This document shows, piece after piece, positions 21,872-22,431 of a DNA stretch of 22,431 bases (position 1 is its first letter; every line of letters starts with the position of its first letter). The DNA is from Tritrichomonas musculus (lineage: Eukaryota; Parabasalia; Tritrichomonadida; Tritrichomonadidae). The position numbers and the translations under genes are program-made. A model generated the notes under the pieces. It was not told where the DNA came from. It made no database searches and saw nothing but the letters and a program-made list of their open reading frames with translations. The stretch is from assembly GCA_039105265.1 (NCBI GenBank), contig JAPFFF010000452.1, positions 1-22,431 on the forward strand, written 5' to 3'.

Positions 21872-22395
21872 TTAATTTTTACTGATTTTACTTAATTTCG
21901 AAATCGTTTTTAATTATCTTACAAAAGTGTTTGAGATTTATGTTTTATTTAACTCTGTATACTTGTGAGAAACGTTTGAATAAGAATAATTGATATTGCG
22001 ATTTAATCTTTATTGATTTTACTTAATTTCGAAATCGTTTTTAATTATCTTACAAAAGTGTTTGAGATTTGTGTTTTATTTAACTCTGTTCACTTGTGAG
22101 AAACGTTTGAATAAGAATAATTGATATTGCGATTTAATCTTTATTGATTTTACTTAATTTCGAAATCGTTTTTAATTATCTTACAAAAGTGTTTGAGATT
22201 TATGTTTTATTTAACTCTGTATACTTGTGAGAAACGTTTGAATAAGAATAATTGATATTGCGATTTAATCTTTATTGATTTTACTTAATTTCGAAATCGT
22301 TTTTAATTATCTTACAAAAGTGTTTGAGATTTATGTTTTATTTAACTCTGTATACTTGTGAGAAACGTTTGAATAAGAATAATTGATATTGCGAT
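21742..22395 (+). repeat. Higher-order unit P, copy 4, cut by the window edge
   Basis: Begins with a 130-bp monomer, then ATAC, B, and B with ATAC, as in 17158-17680. The matching stretch is 21589-22332 against 17005-17748 (offset 4584), with no difference seen. The last full monomer (22265) departs by repeating the B/ATAC form instead of the plain B form. The following head is GCGATTTAATTTTTA, which is shared only with 11134. The rest of the unit lies outside the window. Confidence 0.75.
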
Positions 22396-22431
22396 TTAAT
22401 TTTTACTGATTTTACTTAATTTCGAAATCGT
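22396..22431 (+). repeat. Partial terminal monomer (first 36 bp)
   Basis: The window stops inside a monomer at position 36, just after TTTCGAAATCGT. The head before it is the hybrid GCGATTTAATTTTTACTG form, otherwise seen only at 11134. The array clearly continues beyond the window. The left edge likewise begins at monomer position 1 only by chance or by choice of cut. Confidence 0.95.

Larger units (their letters stand above)
1..22431. repeat. Satellite DNA array, 131-bp monomer, about 171 copies, open at both ends
   Basis: Seen: the whole window is a head-to-tail tandem repeat with a 131-bp period. Monomer starts fall at 1, 132, 263 and so on. Following the register to the end gives 165 monomers of 131 bp, six of 130 bp and a 36-bp remainder, which sums exactly to the window length. 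There is no inversion, unique spacer or inserted element. One monomer (1-131) has 30 G+C, 59 T and 42 A, so it is about 77% A+T. Each monomer carries stops in all three + frames. Because 131 is not a multiple of three, the frame shifts at every copy, so the longest open stretch is about 35 codons (+) or about 20 (-). There is therefore no gene in the window. Known: arrays of this type form eukaryotic heterochromatin, often at or near centromeres. Inferred: the same applies here. The species and satellite family are not recognised. Confidence 0.98.

Noticed and set aside
1-22431. CRISPR array
   Set aside because: The repeats abut with no unique spacers, the unit is 131 bp, and there are no cas genes.
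1-22431. Protein-coding genes or a repetitive protein
   Set aside because: Each monomer has several stops in every frame and the unit is not a multiple of three. The longest open stretch is about 35 codons (+) or about 20 (-) and simply recurs with the repeat.
1-22431. LTR element, virus-like element, LINE, SINE or DNA transposon
   Set aside because: No long terminal repeats, coding domains, target-site duplications, poly-A tail or terminal inverted repeats. The whole window is explained by the satellite register.
1-22431. Telomeric repeat or simple microsatellite
   Set aside because: No short G-rich or TTAGG/TTAGGG-type repeat is present. The period is 131 bp.

Overview
The window is one unbroken tandem satellite DNA array and contains nothing else. 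I parsed it into 171 complete head-to-tail monomers plus a 36-bp partial monomer at the right edge. Of these, 165 are 131 bp and six are 130 bp, and 165x131 + 6x130 + 36 = 22431, which accounts for every base. Every monomer is in the same orientation. The array is cut by both edges, so its real length is unknown. A typical monomer is about 77% A+T. I see no gene, RNA gene, transposon or unique spacer. Stop codons in the monomer limit open frames to about 35 codons on the + strand and about 20 on the - strand.

A long, homogenised, AT-rich array with a monomer of 100-200 bp is typical of eukaryotic pericentromeric, centromeric or subtelomeric heterochromatin. I cannot name the species or match the monomer to a named satellite family. 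CpG is not depleted in the monomer, which weakly favours a genome, or a locus, with little cytosine methylation.

The monomers differ at about 21 recurrent positions plus one single-T length difference. Very few changes are private to one monomer. The recurrent variants are linked into haplotypes. Most junctions (about 121 of 171) read AAGCTT, a HindIII site. About 50 belong to a second family, in which AATTGATATTGCG replaces the corresponding bases and the HindIII site is lost. Other markers are TCAT/TCAC/ATAC at monomer position 88-91, AAACGTTT or AAATGTTA at 99-106, and three forms of the T-tract at 35-41.

Order along the window: 1-4392 is a mosaic in which short monomer strings recur. 4393-5631 recurs at 9893-11131. 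5229-6325 recurs 1571 bp downstream at 6800-7896. A longer string starting with a 130-bp monomer occurs at 7729, 12050, 17158 and, truncated by the edge, 21742. This gives a loose higher-order periodicity of 4.3-5.1 kb. The copies differ mainly by gain or loss of whole monomers, with very few point differences, as expected from recent unequal crossing-over or segmental amplification. I found no evidence of a coded system; the interest lies in the array's structure and turnover.
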